The notes beneath the pieces were generated by a model that saw only the letters and a program-made list of their open reading frames with translations, was not told where the DNA came from and did no database searches. DNA of 20,844 bases, taken from Opitutia bacterium (GTDB lineage: Bacteria; Verrucomicrobiota; Verrucomicrobiae; Opitutales; Opitutaceae). Position numbers and translations under genes: made by a program. This document shows, one piece after another, positions 7,482-14,461 of the stretch (within the stretch, counting starts at the first letter, position 1; every line of letters starts with the position of its first letter). The stretch covers positions 1-20,844 of the forward strand of contig CANEVO010000072.1 of assembly GCA_947442255.1 (NCBI GenBank). Reading direction: 5' to 3'.

Positions 7482-7542
7482 GGTTCGTAGTTCCGCCTTG
7501 AGACGGAATCCGAACCAAACCAGCGCCTGAAGGCGGGACTAC
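7482..7542. repeat. Palindromic repeat, family 3, next to family 1 copy 2
   Basis: Outer arms at 7487-7502 (GTAGTTCCGCCTTGAG) and 7527-7542 (CTGAAGGCGGGACTAC) pair over 16 bases with two mismatches. Inside are two smaller hairpins: GGTTCG/CGAACC closing TTCCG/CGGAA (7482-7516) and CGCC-TGAA-GGCG (7524-7535). A cruciform or clover-like fold is therefore possible. The region 7399-7631 holds these repeats and no gene. Confidence 0.65.
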
Positions 7543-7631
7543 CAACCCGGAGTTCCCTCCGCTGTCCGATCCCGCGCCGCTGTCTCCGTCCGCCTTGCGC
7601 CCTCCTCCCTTTTCCTCCGCACTTTCCGGCT

Positions 7632-8462
7632 GTGTCCGATCCCGTCGCCGTCGCCGCCACCTCCGCCGAGATCCTTTTCATCCTCGCAGGCCTCGTGCTG
7701 TTGTGGCGCTTCGAACTGCGGCTCGGCGTCCGGCGCGATCGTCCCGCGGCGCCGTTGCGGCCGTGGGACTCTCCCGTCCACGAGTTCCTCCTGTTCATCT
7801 TCATCGTGCTCTTCGGCGCGATGATCGCGTCCTTCCTCGGCGGCGACTTCTCCCGCCGGCTCCAGCTCGTCGGTAACGAAGTCACCGTCTTCAACGGCGC
7901 GATGGCCCAGCTTGGAATGCTCGGCGGCATCGCCGCGTTTCGCTACGGGGTTTCTCGTGAAATGCCATCCGACACGCCGGCCCGCGTCGGCGTGTTCGCC
8001 TCCGGGGTCGCCACGTTTTTGATTTCGCTGCCGTTGCTAACAGCCACGAGCGTCATCTGGCAGTCGCTGCTGGAGTTGCTCGGGTTACCGGCGGAACAGC
8101 AGGACTTGATCGGCATGTTCGCCAACGTCGAATCGCCCACCCTCCTCGTTATCATGATCATTCTCGCCATCGGCACCGCGCCAGTGACCGAGGAACTCGT
8201 CTTTCGTGCCGGGCTCTTCCGGTATTTCCGCACCCGCATGCCGCGCTGGCTGGCGCTGACCGCGCCGGCGCTCCTTTTCGCCGTCCTCCATGTCAACTGG
8301 CAGACCCTCGAGGGACTCGCCAGCGTCGGCCCGCTCGTGATGCTGGCGATCATCTTTTCCCTGGCCTACGAGCGAACCGGCCGCATCGGCACCTCGATGG
8401 TCGCCCATGGCCTGTTTAACCTGAACACGATCATGCTCATCTTTTCCGGCGTGGGAATCTGA
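7632..8462 (+). CDS. CPBP-family (CAAX prenyl protease/bacteriocin-processing type) intramembrane metalloprotease
   Basis: This is a 276-residue integral membrane protein with about seven or eight hydrophobic segments. It carries the three conserved CPBP motifs: EELVFRAGLFRYF (EExxxR, about residue 189), LLFAVLHVNW (FxxxH, about 217), and AHGLFNLNTI (HxxxN, about 259), which supply the glutamates and histidines expected at the active site. Bacterial members are often called Abi or CAAX proteases and have varied or unknown substrates. The start is a GTG at 7632 just before VSDPVAVAATSAEILF; no Shine-Dalgarno is seen. thiL begins 13 bases after the stop, suggesting co-transcription. Nothing nearby looks like a bacteriocin, so the substrate is unknown. 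Confidence 0.88.
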   Translation: MSDPVAVAATSAEILFILAGLVLLWRFELRLGVRRDRPAAPLRPWDSPVHEFLLFIFIVLFGAMIASFLGGDFSRRLQLVGNEVTVFNGAMAQLGMLGGIAAFRYGVSREMPSDTPARVGVFASGVATFLISLPLLTATSVIWQSLLELLGLPAEQQDLIGMFANVESPTLLVIMIILAIGTAPVTEELVFRAGLFRYFRTRMPRWLALTAPALLFAVLHVNWQTLEGLASVGPLVMLAIIFSLAYERTGRIGTSMVAHGLFNLNTIMLIFSGVGI

Positions 8463-8475
8463 TCGCCTCCCCACC

Positions 8476-9408
8476 GTGACTCCCTTCACGTCCCGCTCCC
8501 GCGACTCGGTCGCCGCTCTCGGCGAGGAGAAGCTCATTGCCGCGATCCGCCGCTGGCTTGGGCTCGCTTCGCCACCCGCTCCGTACGGCATCGGCGACGA
8601 CTGCGCGGTACTGCCCCGCTCCCGGGCCCGGCAACTCCTCACCGTCGATCCGATTGTCTTCGGCCGGCACTTCGATGCGCGGGTCTCGCCGCGCGCGGCC
8701 GGCGAGAAGCTGCTCAAGCGGAACCTCAGTGACATCGCCGCAATGGGCGGCCGTCCGACCGCCGCGGTGATTTCCCTCCTGCTCGACGCCCGGGTCAGCC
8801 GCCACTGGCTGGAACAATTCTATCGCGGACTCGCCGTCGCCGCCCGTCGCTATGCCGTGCCGATCGTGGGCGGCGATGTTGGACAGGCCGAGCACGTCGT
8901 CGCCGCGACCCTGACCCTCCTCGGCGAAACGACGGCCGGCCGCGCCCTCACCCGCACCGGCGCGCGTCGCGGCGATTGGATCTGCGTCACCGGGCAGCTC
9001 GGTGGCAGCCTGCGCAGCGGACACCATCATCGGTTCGTCCCCCGCCTGCGCGAGGGCTCGTGGCTCGCAAAGCAGCGCGACGTGCGTGCGATGATGGATC
9101 TCAGCGACGGCCTGGCGAAGGATCTGCCGGCCCTCACTCCGACCGGCACGACAGCCGCCCTCGATCCGAACGCCGTGCCCCGCCGCCGTGGCAGCGATCT
9201 CCGCGCCGCCCTCGGCGATGGCGAGGACTACGAATTGCTCTTCGCCTTCTCCGGTCGCGCGGACATCAAAGCGTTTCGTCAACGCTGGCGGAAGGCGTTT
9301 CCGCAAACCCGCCTCTCCTGCCTCGGCCGCTTCGTCGCCCTCAACGCGCGCCCGGCGGACGCTATCCGCCTCGAGGACTACCGCGGCTATGAACACCTCC
9401 GTCGCTGA
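8476..9408 (+). CDS. thiL: Thiamine-monophosphate kinase
   Basis: ThiL phosphorylates thiamine monophosphate to the active cofactor thiamine diphosphate using ATP. The 310-residue length is typical. Family motifs are visible in order: GIGDDCAVL (about residues 37-45), KRNLSDIAAMGGRPTAAV (about 80-97), IVGGDVGQAEH where most relatives have GGDT (about 131-141), LTRTGARRGDWICVTG (about 157-172), MMDLSDGLAKDLPAL (about 206-220), and GDGEDYELLFAF (about 249-260). The changed GGDVGQ segment is the only oddity and the neighbouring residues look intact. The GTG at 8476 is the most plausible start. It lies between a CPBP protease gene and tsaE on the same strand; no other thiamine gene is present. 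Confidence 0.93.
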   Translation: MTPFTSRSRDSVAALGEEKLIAAIRRWLGLASPPAPYGIGDDCAVLPRSRARQLLTVDPIVFGRHFDARVSPRAAGEKLLKRNLSDIAAMGGRPTAAVISLLLDARVSRHWLEQFYRGLAVAARRYAVPIVGGDVGQAEHVVAATLTLLGETTAGRALTRTGARRGDWICVTGQLGGSLRSGHHHRFVPRLREGSWLAKQRDVRAMMDLSDGLAKDLPALTPTGTTAALDPNAVPRRRGSDLRAALGDGEDYELLFAFSGRADIKAFRQRWRKAFPQTRLSCLGRFVALNARPADAIRLEDYRGYEHLRR

Positions 9409-9474
9409 TTGGCCGGGTGGCACCGGTCTCCTGACCCGTGCCGATCACTCCGTCGTTCGTATCATCGTTCGCGC

Positions 9475-9918
9475 ATGACCATCTTCGAAAGGCTGCGGGC
9501 CGGCGTGACCACCTCCTCGGCTGAGGAGACGCGCGCGATCGCCGCGGAACTTGGAGCGGCGCTGCCGGCGGACGCGACTCTGGCCCTCCACGGTGACCTC
9601 GGGGTGGGCAAGACGACGTTCGTCCAAGGACTCGCCCGCGGTCTCGGGATCACGGACCCGATCACCAGCCCGACCTTCAACATCTTTACGCTGCATCGCG
9701 GCCCGACCGTGTTGCTGCATCTCGACGCCTACCGGCTCGACCATCCGCGACAAGTAGAGGACCTGCTGCTCGCCGATTTCATGATCTCGCCCTGGTGTCT
9801 CGCCGTCGAGTGGCCGGAGAAGATCGAAGGCTGGCTGCCGCCGAACGCCCTCGATCTCGACCTCGGCATCACCCCCGACGAACGACACACGATCCGGCTG
9901 CGGACGCCCGCCTCGTAG
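9475..9918 (+). CDS. tsaE: tRNA threonylcarbamoyladenosine biosynthesis ATPase TsaE
   Basis: TsaE is the small ATPase that works with TsaB and TsaD to make the t6A modification at position 37 of ANN-decoding tRNAs. The chosen ATG at 9475 gives 147 residues, the normal size. Visible are the Walker A loop GDLGVGKTTFVQGLARGLG (about residues 38-56), the SPTFNIF switch segment, HLDAYRLDHP, and the characteristic AVEWPEKIEGWLP. An in-frame extension to 9409 has no family similarity. Its partners are not in the window. It is the last gene of the pyr-thiL direction before a repeat-rich gap. Confidence 0.94.
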   Translation: MTIFERLRAGVTTSSAEETRAIAAELGAALPADATLALHGDLGVGKTTFVQGLARGLGITDPITSPTFNIFTLHRGPTVLLHLDAYRLDHPRQVEDLLLADFMISPWCLAVEWPEKIEGWLPPNALDLDLGITPDERHTIRLRTPAS

Positions 9919-9940
9919 GGCGCACCGTCTTCGGGGGCAG

Positions 9941-9980
9941 ACCGCAGGGGCGCCCGACTGGGCTGCGCCCTCCCCGCGGT
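9941..9980. repeat. Imperfect palindrome after tsaE
   Basis: ACCGC at 9941 pairs with GCGGT at 9980, enclosing G-rich and C-rich arms (AGGGGCGC against GCGCCCTCCCC) around GACTGGG. The arms differ in length by about three bases. It begins 23 bases after the tsaE stop and has no T-run, so a terminator role is doubtful. Nearby, GGGCGCAGTC (9996-10005) and GACTGCACCC (10046-10055) are a further inverted pair with one mismatch. Confidence 0.45.
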
Positions 9981-10093
9981 TCGGAATGGCACTCAGGGCG
10001 CAGTCCCTCGACCGGCTCGCAACCCTGATCTCGTCGAACGGGCAAGACTGCACCCCGACGGCCGAATGGCGGACATCCGCTCCTGGACTGCAC

Positions 10094-10169
10094 GTGGCAC
10101 AGGTCTCCCGCCCCGTGGAGATCGAACGGAAGCCGAATTCACCTTCATGGGTCGGGAGACCCATGCCAC
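10094..10169. repeat. Palindromic repeat, family 4, each arm itself hairpin-like
   Basis: The 24-base arms at 10094-10117 and 10146-10169 are reverse complements with four mismatches around a 28-base spacer. The right arm alone folds as CATGGGTC-GGGA-GACCCATG, a perfect eight-base stem; the left arm folds imperfectly. The gap 9919-10234 shows only such repeats and no supported gene. Confidence 0.7.
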
Positions 10170-10234
10170 GCTTATGAATCCCCGCGTCGGACGGACATAC
10201 GATCCGCCGCGGCAGGCCGGTGATAGCAGGCCGC

Positions 10235-10266
10235 AAAAAAACCCGCCCCCCAGAGGAAGGCGGGTT
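10235..10266 (-). terminator. Rho-independent terminator of the RG-rich protein gene
   Basis: Read on the minus strand, AACCCGCC (10266-10259) pairs perfectly with GGCGGGTT (10247-10240), followed by a run of T. It begins about 21 bases after the stop codon of the gene at 10287-12260. It is a textbook stem plus T-run. Confidence 0.9.
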
Positions 10267-10286
10267 CGCAAAATCAGACCTCAGCC

Positions 10287-12260
10287 TTACGCCCCGGCGG
10301 GTGACGCAGGATCCTTCGGCTCTTCCGTCTCGGGCGCGAGAGCTTCGGAAGTCGCCTCTACGGGATCGGCCGCCGGAGCCGGAACCACTGGGGTCTCGGG
10401 TTCGGCTTCGGCGATCGGTGCGGCTTGGGCGGGAGCTGCGCTCTCCGTCGTCGTCGGCGGGGCCTCGGGAAAATTCTCGGGATCGTGTTCCTCGACCTCG
10501 ATTTCCTTCTTCCGCGCCTCGACCATCGGCGGCGGCGCAAAGAGCCGGCCGTCGATGAACTCCGTAACGTAGCCCTCGCGGACCAGCCACATCAGGTCGC
10601 CCTGGAGCCGGGAGAGCCGCGCGCGATCCTCAACCGAGAAGGTCGGCTCGGGCTTGGCAGTCACCTCGGCACCCTCCGCGGACGGCTCGACCGGCTTTGG
10701 CGCCGCGACCGGCGCGAAGCCTAGAAACTTCGTGGCGAGTTCGCTTGCGCGCACCATCGGGGTCTTCTCGATGAACGAGATCAGCCCTCCAATGCTGTCG
10801 GAGAACGTCTGGCCCGGGACGCGGAACTTCCGCTTCACCGCGCAAACATACGACACGCCCTTCGATCCCTTCTTGAAGATCGTAACGTGTTCGCGCCGGA
10901 GTCGGCCGCGCAGCGCGTTGGCCGTATCGAGCGGGAACCGCTGCTGGCGTTCCAGCGCGCCTTCGATGGCGCGACGGATTTCACCCTGCGGCATCGTCTC
11001 GGCGAGCTTGCCGTGGAAACGAACGGTCTCGGTCGTCCGCACGACCTTGTCCCGCACCTGCGTCAGCAGGTAAAGCCGGGCGTCCTCGACCGAATCGAAG
11101 GTCGAAACCGTCGAAACCGCGGGTGCCGCGGTTTCGGTCGGAGCGGCGCTGGCGACCTCGGGCGCCGCCGGAACCGGGACCTCGGACGCCGGCGCGGTCT
11201 CCGCGGCGGGCACGGACGCTTCCGCCGCCGGGGCTTCGACCGCCGGCGCGGCCGCGAGAGCCGCCTTCGCGCCGGTCTTCCACGTGTAGCGCGTGGTCTT
11301 CTTCATCTTCGCTAGCCACTGGGCCACGACCTCGGGATCGCGGATCGTCTCGATCCGGTTCCGGTACATGTCGAGCGGCATGCGCGCGACCTTCGCCGCG
11401 TGATGCTGCTGCAAGATCTGGTTGTAACGGTGATAATTCGGCGGCCCGAGCAACTCGCCCGTGACGCCGCATTTGTTGATCACCTGGAAATTGCCCTTCG
11501 GCGGCTCGACCTCGACCTCGGCGGATTCGAAGAACGTGCCGAGATGATTGGCCATGACGTGCGCGACCGCCGCCTCGTCGGACTCGAACGGCAAGCCATC
11601 GGGCACGGAGATATGGAACACCGGGCGCTTCGCCGCGCTGTCCGCCGCCGCTGGCACCTCATTGCCGCGGCCGGATGCGCCGGGGGCGCGAGGCGCGACG
11701 ACCACGACGAAACGATCGGTCTTCGCCACGACCGTACGGGCGATCTCGAACAACTCCACCGTGCGACAGGACTTCCGGATGGTCTGCACGAGCGTGTTGA
11801 AGCTCGTGTCCTCCGGGTAGAACATCACGGTGTAAAAGGGACTTTCATACGGACCGCGATCGATCGGCGCGCCCCGCCCGGCATACGCCGGACGCGGACC
11901 GCGATCCCCGCCGCCATAGGATGGCCGCGGGGCTTCGCCGCCCTCGCGGCGCTGGTAACCTCCGCCGCCCTGCTCCCGCCGATCCGGTACGCCACCTGCT
12001 GGAGCCGGACCGCCGCCCTCGCCCGAACCGGGGCCGGCCGGCCGGCGTATACCGCGCCGATCGCGTCGATCCGGTCCACCGCTATCGCGACGATCCTCAC
12101 GCCGCGGCCGATCACCTCCGTGTTCACCCCGGTCACGCTGATCAGGTGCGGAGGGCTTCTCCTGCGACCATTGCGTGCCGAAACTGAAACCTTGCAGTTG
12201 AGTGAGGTCGAGTTTGTTGAAATCCGGCGGCGGATTCTCCTTGGGGGCGTTGTCGTCCAT
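10287..12260 (-). CDS. Unknown protein with basic RG-rich N-terminus, folded core segments and acidic tail
   Basis: I do not recognise a named family. The 657-residue protein from the ATG at 12260 has distinct zones: a short N-terminal motif (DFNKLDLTQLQGFSFGTQW); a disordered, strongly basic Arg/Gly-rich stretch (about 42-137) with RDRG, RRED, GGGGYQRREGG and GGGDRGPRP; a folded segment (about 140-327) containing FYTVMFYPEDTSF, FHISVPDGLPFESDE and GELLGPPNYHRYNQILQQH; an Ala/Pro/Glu linker (about 335-385); a second folded segment (about 388-517, FDSVEDARLYLL, KKGSKGVSYVCAVKRKF); a short winged-helix-like piece (about 543-577, LQGDLMWLVREGYVTEFIDGRLF); and an acidic, Pro/Ala-rich tail. RG-rich tails commonly bind RNA, so an RNA-associated role is plausible but inferred. 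There is no signal peptide, so it is probably cytoplasmic. The upstream TTG at 12269 is a weaker start. Confidence 0.9.
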   Translation of the reverse strand: MDDNAPKENPPPDFNKLDLTQLQGFSFGTQWSQEKPSAPDQRDRGEHGGDRPRREDRRDSGGPDRRDRRGIRRPAGPGSGEGGGPAPAGGVPDRREQGGGGYQRREGGEAPRPSYGGGDRGPRPAYAGRGAPIDRGPYESPFYTVMFYPEDTSFNTLVQTIRKSCRTVELFEIARTVVAKTDRFVVVVAPRAPGASGRGNEVPAAADSAAKRPVFHISVPDGLPFESDEAAVAHVMANHLGTFFESAEVEVEPPKGNFQVINKCGVTGELLGPPNYHRYNQILQQHHAAKVARMPLDMYRNRIETIRDPEVVAQWLAKMKKTTRYTWKTGAKAALAAAPAVEAPAAEASVPAAETAPASEVPVPAAPEVASAAPTETAAPAVSTVSTFDSVEDARLYLLTQVRDKVVRTTETVRFHGKLAETMPQGEIRRAIEGALERQQRFPLDTANALRGRLRREHVTIFKKGSKGVSYVCAVKRKFRVPGQTFSDSIGGLISFIEKTPMVRASELATKFLGFAPVAAPKPVEPSAEGAEVTAKPEPTFSVEDRARLSRLQGDLMWLVREGYVTEFIDGRLFAPPPMVEARKKEIEVEEHDPENFPEAPPTTTESAAPAQAAPIAEAEPETPVVPAPAADPVEATSEALAPETEEPKDPASPAGA

Positions 12261-12267
12261 GTAATCC

Positions 12268-12290
12268 AAAAAGCGGACTCAGGTGTCCGC
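12268..12290 (-). promoter_or_regulatory. Terminator-like hairpin immediately before the RG-rich gene's start codon
   Basis: On the minus strand GCGGAC-ACCTGA-GTCCGC is followed by TTTTT and then, seven bases later, the ATG at 12260. A six-base GC-rich stem plus T-run looks like an intrinsic terminator or attenuator in the leader. There is no Shine-Dalgarno between it and the start. The rest of the gap (12291-12566) shows no gene I would call; the two flanking genes are divergent, so their promoters should lie here. Confidence 0.6.
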
Positions 12291-12566
12291 GAGGTTGCTT
12301 GGTGTGCTGACGGTGGTAGTCGCAGGGAGCTTCCACGCACCAATGGGGGTGGCAAGCAGTTTCCCTGAGAGCCAGCCGCCGGATGCAGTCCCTTCTGCAA
12401 AATCCCGATCCTGACCTCCAGCCACGCTACGACTCGCTGCGCCGATCCGATGTCCGATCACTCGAGATTGGCCGGAGCAGTCTGTGGTCTGTAGTCCGTT
12501 CCAGCCCCCCTTCCCTGTCTCTGTCGACATCTCTTGGTCGAGTCACCCATGCTGGCAGCGCGTCCC

Positions 12567-13091
12567 ATGACTAACGCGCATCATCCCGCCCGGATCCATC
12601 TGAAGCTGCGCGAGCTGGCCCAGCTCTTCAATTCGATGGATCCCTCCCCCTTCCTCGATCGCGACCTCGATCACGATGCCGAGGAATTCATCGTGAGCTG
12701 GGCCCGGGAGTTTCCGCGCGACCAGAGCTTCGAGCTCGTCGTCCATCTCACCACGCCACCCGAACCCGACAAGGCCGCCGACAGCGAGAGTGCGGTCCGG
12801 CACTACTTTGGCAACCGGGCCGAGATCAAGCGCCGCGAGTTCCGCCTGCTGCTCCGCCGCGGCCACCTCAGCCTCACCATCGGACTGCTCTTTCTCGCCA
12901 CGTGTCTTTTTCTCAGCAGCTTCGCCGGGCGAATTGGTTACGAGCCGTTCCAAATCATCGCACGCGAAGGCCTGATTATCGCCGGCTGGGTCGCGATGTG
13001 GCGACCGCTCGAGATCTATCTCTACGACTGGTGGCCCATGCGCGCCGAATGGCTGATCCTGCAATCCTGTCCCCACGGCCCTCGCGCGTGA
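12567..13091 (+). CDS. Small conserved-looking membrane protein of unknown function
   Basis: I see a 174-residue protein from the ATG at 12567 (an ATG at 12549 is also possible). The N-terminal half is soluble and charged (LKLRELAQLFNSMDPSPFLDRDLDHDAEEFIVSWARE, then FELVVHLTTPPEPD). Two hydrophobic segments follow: LSLTIGLLFLATCLFLSSFAG (about residues 94-114) and EGLIIAGWVAMW (about 127-138). After them comes the aromatic-rich YLYDWWPMRAEWLILQ. The DPSPF.DRDLD and EEF/YIVSWA segments look like a conserved family signature that I recall from hypothetical membrane proteins of several phyla, but I cannot name a domain. It is convergent with the DUF1552 gene, with 29 bases between the stops. No Shine-Dalgarno. 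Confidence 0.8.
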   Translation: MTNAHHPARIHLKLRELAQLFNSMDPSPFLDRDLDHDAEEFIVSWAREFPRDQSFELVVHLTTPPEPDKAADSESAVRHYFGNRAEIKRREFRLLLRRGHLSLTIGLLFLATCLFLSSFAGRIGYEPFQIIAREGLIIAGWVAMWRPLEIYLYDWWPMRAEWLILQSCPHGPRA

Positions 13092-13120
13092 ATCCGGCCA
13101 GCCGGCACCGGCATGCCAGA

Positions 13121-14461
13121 TCACACGTCCGACAGAAAATCCAAATGTCCGTTCGAGTTTCCCAGCCGGTCGGTCGGAACTCCCGCCAGATCCAGCATCG
13201 TGAGATGGAGGTTACTGATCGGAGTCCCCTCCTTGTAGGCGACGTGCCGGCCAGACTTGATGCGCCCACCCGCCCGGCCGGCGAGGAGCGTCGGACACCG
13301 GCTGTGATCGTGGCGATTCGGATCGCCCATCGAGGCCCCGTAGGCGATCGCACAATTATCAAGCAATGATCCGTCGCCCTCGCGCACGGACTTCAGTCGT
13401 TCGATGAAATAAGCGAACTGCTCGAGGTGGTAGCATTCGATCTTCGTCACCTTCTCGATCAACTCCGGGCTGTTGCGATGGTGGGAGACGGCATGATGCG
13501 CCTCGGGAACTCCAATTTCAGGATACGGCCGCACGCCGCCTTCCCGCGCCATCATGAATGTCCCCACGCGGGTCATGTCAGTCTGCAGCGCGAGCACCAT
13601 CAGATCGAACATGAGCCGCGCGTGCTCGGCGTAGCTCGCGGGAATGCCCTCGGGTTTGCTGGTCCCCGCAGGAATCATCTGCCGGGCATCCGTTTCCTCA
13701 CGCCCGATTCTCATTTCCAGTTCCCGGACCGAGGTTAGGTATTCATCAAGCTTCCGGCGGTCATCGGCTCCGAGTTCGCGCTGCAAGCTGTGGGTGCTCT
13801 GCAAGGTGAGATCGAGAATGCTCTGCCGGTACCGCAGTTGATTCTCCCGCTCCTTCGGGTCGGCCTTCACATTCATGCCCCCGAACATCCGTTCGAACAG
13901 CAGGCGCGGATTGATTTCCGGCGGGAGTGGTTCCGTGGGGGACTTCCAGGCCAGCGCTTGATAGGCACAGGTGGCGCCGTCGCAGTCCCCGACGGTCCGG
14001 CTGTCCTCGCACGCCAGCTCGAGCGACGCGAACTTCGTCTCCCGGCCCAACACGCCGGCGGCGATCTGATCCGCCGTGATCCCGGCGCGAAAGTCCGCAC
14101 CCAGCGTGGGTTTGATGCGCACGCCCGAGAGGTAGGTACCCACGGCGCGGCAATGGTCGCCGCCGGCCTCGCCCAGGATTGCACCGGTTTCCTGGGCGCT
14201 GAGGCCGCTCATCACCAGGACGTCCTCCCGGAAACGTTCGAGCGGTTTCAAGATCCGCGGGAATTCGAAATCGCGGCCGGTGGTCGTCGGATCCCAGTAC
14301 TGCGTGATCATGCCGGACGGCGCATAGACGTGCATCATGCGGACCGGGCTCTTCGGCGCGTCGGCCGGCTTGGCGAAAGCGGGCGTCATGGCGTCGAGCC
14401 ACGGCAACGCGATGACGGCGCCCGTGCCACGGAGAAAGGTTCGGCGGGAGAGGTGTTTCAT
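13121..14461 (-). CDS. DUF1552-family protein with Tat signal
   Basis: A 446-residue exported protein. The N-terminus carries a twin-arginine signal (SRRTFLRG at residues 5-12, then GAVIALPWLDAM and an AFA cleavage region near 30). The body matches the DUF1552 pattern common in planctomycetes and Verrucomicrobia: RMMHVYAPSGMITQYWDP, FPRILKPLERFREDVLVMSGL, DHCRAVGTYLSGVRI, SLELACED, and near the end GASMGDPNRHDHSRCPTLLAGRAGG followed by LHLTMLDLAGVP. Its function is not established; the fold is thought to resemble the alkaline phosphatase/sulfatase-like DUF1501 proteins. Its ATG overlaps the stop of the upstream DUF1592 gene in an ATGA, so the two are translationally coupled and probably act together in the periplasm. 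Confidence 0.93.
   Translation of the reverse strand: MKHLSRRTFLRGTGAVIALPWLDAMTPAFAKPADAPKSPVRMMHVYAPSGMITQYWDPTTTGRDFEFPRILKPLERFREDVLVMSGLSAQETGAILGEAGGDHCRAVGTYLSGVRIKPTLGADFRAGITADQIAAGVLGRETKFASLELACEDSRTVGDCDGATCAYQALAWKSPTEPLPPEINPRLLFERMFGGMNVKADPKERENQLRYRQSILDLTLQSTHSLQRELGADDRRKLDEYLTSVRELEMRIGREETDARQMIPAGTSKPEGIPASYAEHARLMFDLMVLALQTDMTRVGTFMMAREGGVRPYPEIGVPEAHHAVSHHRNSPELIEKVTKIECYHLEQFAYFIERLKSVREGDGSLLDNCAIAYGASMGDPNRHDHSRCPTLLAGRAGGRIKSGRHVAYKEGTPISNLHLTMLDLAGVPTDRLGNSNGHLDFLSDV

Noticed and set aside
11400..12368. A 322-codon plus-strand frame opposite the RG-rich gene
   Set aside because: It has no motif and no sensible start; the minus strand has consistent folded segments and a terminator.
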